Assembly: GCA_963609725.1 (NCBI GenBank)
Contig: CAVDLI010000016.1
Span: 1 to 24,816 of the forward strand
DNA: 24,816 nucleotides
Direction: 5' to 3'
DNA from: UBA9732 sp963609725
GTDB taxonomy: Bacteria; Spirochaetota; Spirochaetia; Sphaerochaetales; Sphaerochaetaceae
Position 1 is the stretch's first letter. Each line of letters begins with the position of its first letter. The translations under genes were made by a program, and so were the position numbers. The notes under the pieces were generated by a model. That model did not search any database and was not told where the DNA came from. It saw nothing but the letters and a program-made list of their open reading frames with translations. Below are positions 23,204-24,816 of the stretch, piece by piece.

Positions 23204-24262
23204 GTGATACTCTATAGTCATAAACAAAAAAATAATAGGACACAAGCAAAGGCTGACAACAAACTCCAAATTAGAAACAGTACGGTGGACTTTCTTGTAT
23301 TCATAAAAGACGCGCATGAAGATGGTATTGAAGTTCGTATACAAGATAAAAATGTGTGGCTAACGCAAAAAGCCATTGGTCAACTCTTTGATGTTGATAG
23401 AAGTGTTGTCACAAAACACCTAAAAAACATCTTCACAAGTGGCGAACTTTCAGAAAATTTAACTTGTGCAAATTTTGCACAAGTTGCTGACAACGGAAAA
23501 ACCTATCAGTATAGATTCTATTCTCTTGCAGCCATTATTTCTGTTGGATACCGCATAAATTCAAGTAGAGCAACGCAATTTAGGCAATGGGCAACCAAAG
23601 TACTTGATACCTTTGCAAAGAAAGGCTATGTCCTTGATAGAAACAGACTAATCAATGGACAAATCTTTGATGAAGACTATTTTGAACATTTAATTTCTGA
23701 AATTCAGGAAATCCGTGCCAGTGAACGACGATTCTACCAAAAAATTACAGATATTTATGCCACTGCTGTAGACTATTCCATAGATAGCCCAATTACTAAG
23801 AACTTCTTTGCCTCGGTTCAAAAAAAGATGCATTATGCGGTACATGGCAATACAGCAGCAGAGGTCATCATGGCAAGAGCAGACCATACAAAAGAACATA
23901 TGGGCTTAACATCCTGGAAAAACGCACCAAATGGGAAAATTGTAAAAGCAGACGTATCCATTGCTAAAAACTATTTATCCATCAACGAAATACAAGAATT
24001 GAATGAAATCGTCACAATGTACCTTGATTATGCCACAAGGCAAGCACGACGCCATATCCCAATGACTATGACAGATTGGGCAACTAAGTTGGACGCTTTT
24101 TTACAATTCAACAATGCCGATATTCTAAAAGACAAAGGAAAAGTGACTGCGACTATCGCAAAAGCTTTTGCTGAAAGTGAATTTGAGCAATATAGAATTC
24201 TTCAAGACCAACTGTATGAAAGCGACTTCGATAAACTCATTGCGACCACAGAGAAAAACTGA
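23204..24262 (+). CDS. rhuM: RhuM-family protein, start codon uncertain
   Basis: The open frame encodes up to 352 residues. The family core is clear: NKLQIRNSTVDFLVFI, GIEVRIQDKNVWLTQKAIGQLFDVDRSVVTKHLKNIFTSGEL (a helix-turn-helix-like DNA-binding region, about 50-80), ANFAQVADNGKTYQYRFYSLAAIISVGYRINSSRATQFRQWATKVL and a C-terminal DYATRQARRHIPMTMTDWATKLDAFL. RhuM was named for a Salmonella virulence-island gene and is often found near restriction-modification or defence genes; its biochemical function is unsettled. No ATG precedes the conserved part. The only usual start is GTG 23204 without a Shine-Dalgarno, and homologues tend to begin nearer residue 19. The gene may use an unusual start, or its 5' end may be damaged. 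It stands alone here, suggesting an acquired cargo gene. Confidence 0.82.
   Translation: MILYSHKQKNNRTQAKADNKLQIRNSTVDFLVFIKDAHEDGIEVRIQDKNVWLTQKAIGQLFDVDRSVVTKHLKNIFTSGELSENLTCANFAQVADNGKTYQYRFYSLAAIISVGYRINSSRATQFRQWATKVLDTFAKKGYVLDRNRLINGQIFDEDYFEHLISEIQEIRASERRFYQKITDIYATAVDYSIDSPITKNFFASVQKKMHYAVHGNTAAEVIMARADHTKEHMGLTSWKNAPNGKIVKADVSIAKNYLSINEIQELNEIVTMYLDYATRQARRHIPMTMTDWATKLDAFLQFNNADILKDKGKVTATIAKAFAESEFEQYRILQDQLYESDFDKLIATTEKN
23461..23485. repeat. Perfect 25-nt palindrome inside the RhuM coding sequence
   Basis: Arms AACTTGTGCAAA (23461-23472) and TTTGCACAAGTT (23474-23485) around a single T, encoding residues 86-94. Its 13-nt core is the reverse complement of the palindrome at 23050-23062 upstream of the gene. 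Confidence 0.7.
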
Positions 24263-24816
24263 CTGCTAAATTGCATATAGTATTCCCCCAATAATTTTAT
24301 TAACTTAATTCTTAAAACTTATTTTCATAGTATTTCGAAATTATCAAGGAAACTATTTCTTTTCAGATACAAACAGCTTTTTATCATTATCATCCAAAAT
24401 ATGCTAAATGTTATGCGATAACACCTATTTCTCATTGTTATGTTAGAATCAACATCCAAAAAAATTTCCCTTTTCTAAATGATTTTCTAAAGAAAAAGTA
24501 ATCAAAAGGGGTTAACGTCTCAATTGTGGCACAAGACCGATTCAAAGAAAGCCAGCCATAGATTTAAGATGAGCCATAAACGGAAAAAGAGATCCTCCTT
24601 CTTTGTCTCTTTCTGTAAGCTCTCGTAGCATTGCACTAAGGTTAAAAGCCTTGTTTTAAAACCGTCATTGCAAGTTTGAAAAGCTAGAGGCCTTAGCCAA
24701 AAAGTCTTCACCGTTCCAACAATATCTACAGTTATTGTGTTTGCACCCTAACTTATGTAATTGAATATTATCTCGCTTCAGAGCCATTAGTTTCTTTCTT
24801 CAGAGCCAGTTAAATT
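24263..24816. other. Right-end region without recognisable genes
   Basis: These 554 nt hold no convincing gene. There are short dyads (TGTTAT-GCG-ATAACA at 24409-24423; ATGTT-N6-AACAT at 24440-24455) and an 11-nt direct repeat CTTCAGAGCCA (24776-24786 and 24798-24808). A 63-codon minus-strand frame (24711-24520, a Leu/Phe-rich product) continues open upstream without a start for some distance. I do not recognise it and see no ribosome binding site, so it may be a gene remnant or chance. Confidence 0.4.

Noticed and set aside
24520..24711. 63-codon minus-strand frame at the right end
   Set aside because: No Shine-Dalgarno, no recognised family, ATG internal to a longer start-less frame; kept only as part of the region description.
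24776..24808. CTTCAGAGCCA direct repeat as the start of a CRISPR array
   Set aside because: Only two 11-nt copies at 22-nt period, no spacer-repeat structure and no cas genes.

Overview
The window is AT-rich chromosomal DNA with dense bacterial genes, strong GGAGG/AAGGAG-type ribosome binding sites and several ATGA overlaps. Gene content (a DAK2/DegV fatty-acid-kinase pair, a SpoIIE-type phosphatase beside a fused amino-acid ABC transporter lipoprotein, two AzgA-type permeases, a RhuM protein) and the FFVSC lipobox suggest a host-associated spirochaete of the Treponema type. A low-GC Firmicute is the main alternative. This is inference from gene content, since no rRNA or other phylogenetic marker apart from trmD is present.

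Left part (1-4704): fakA (running off the left edge) and a degV/fakB-type gene read leftwards. A divergent OmpR-type response regulator and its sensor kinase read rightwards. Middle-left (4836-8930): a leftward pair encodes a membrane-bound SpoIIE/PP2C phosphatase followed by one long polypeptide. That polypeptide joins a lipoprotein solute-binding region (lobes in swapped order), an ABC permease, an ABC ATPase and a C-terminal extension resembling a worn RsbW-like ATPase domain. Middle (9038-12565): a rightward operon has an HD-domain phosphohydrolase and two tandem NCS2/AzgA nucleobase permeases. trmD and a pyridoxamine-phosphate-oxidase-like gene follow on the minus strand (12619-13832).

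Right-centre (14043-22799) is the most interesting part: a metabolic locus of unknown pathway. Five tightly packed minus-strand genes encode three TIM-barrel 'PEP hydrolase family' paralogues, a Tm-1/UPF0261 protein and a metallo-beta-lactamase-fold hydrolase. Around them lie a divergent Dabb-family alpha/beta-barrel gene, a CitMHS-type organic acid transporter, a LysR regulator and an MFS transporter. I find the same dyad, CTAT(A/T)-N9-TATA, in three places: upstream of the MFS gene, the TIM-barrel operon and the CitMHS gene. In all three its centre lies exactly 52 nt before the first base of a -10 hexamer. This points to one LysR regulon joining two importers and the enzyme operon.

Right end (22800-24816): a Rho-independent terminator, a palindrome-rich spacer, an isolated RhuM-family gene with no convincing start codon, and 554 bases with no recognisable gene. 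No tRNA, rRNA, CRISPR array or complete insertion sequence was seen.
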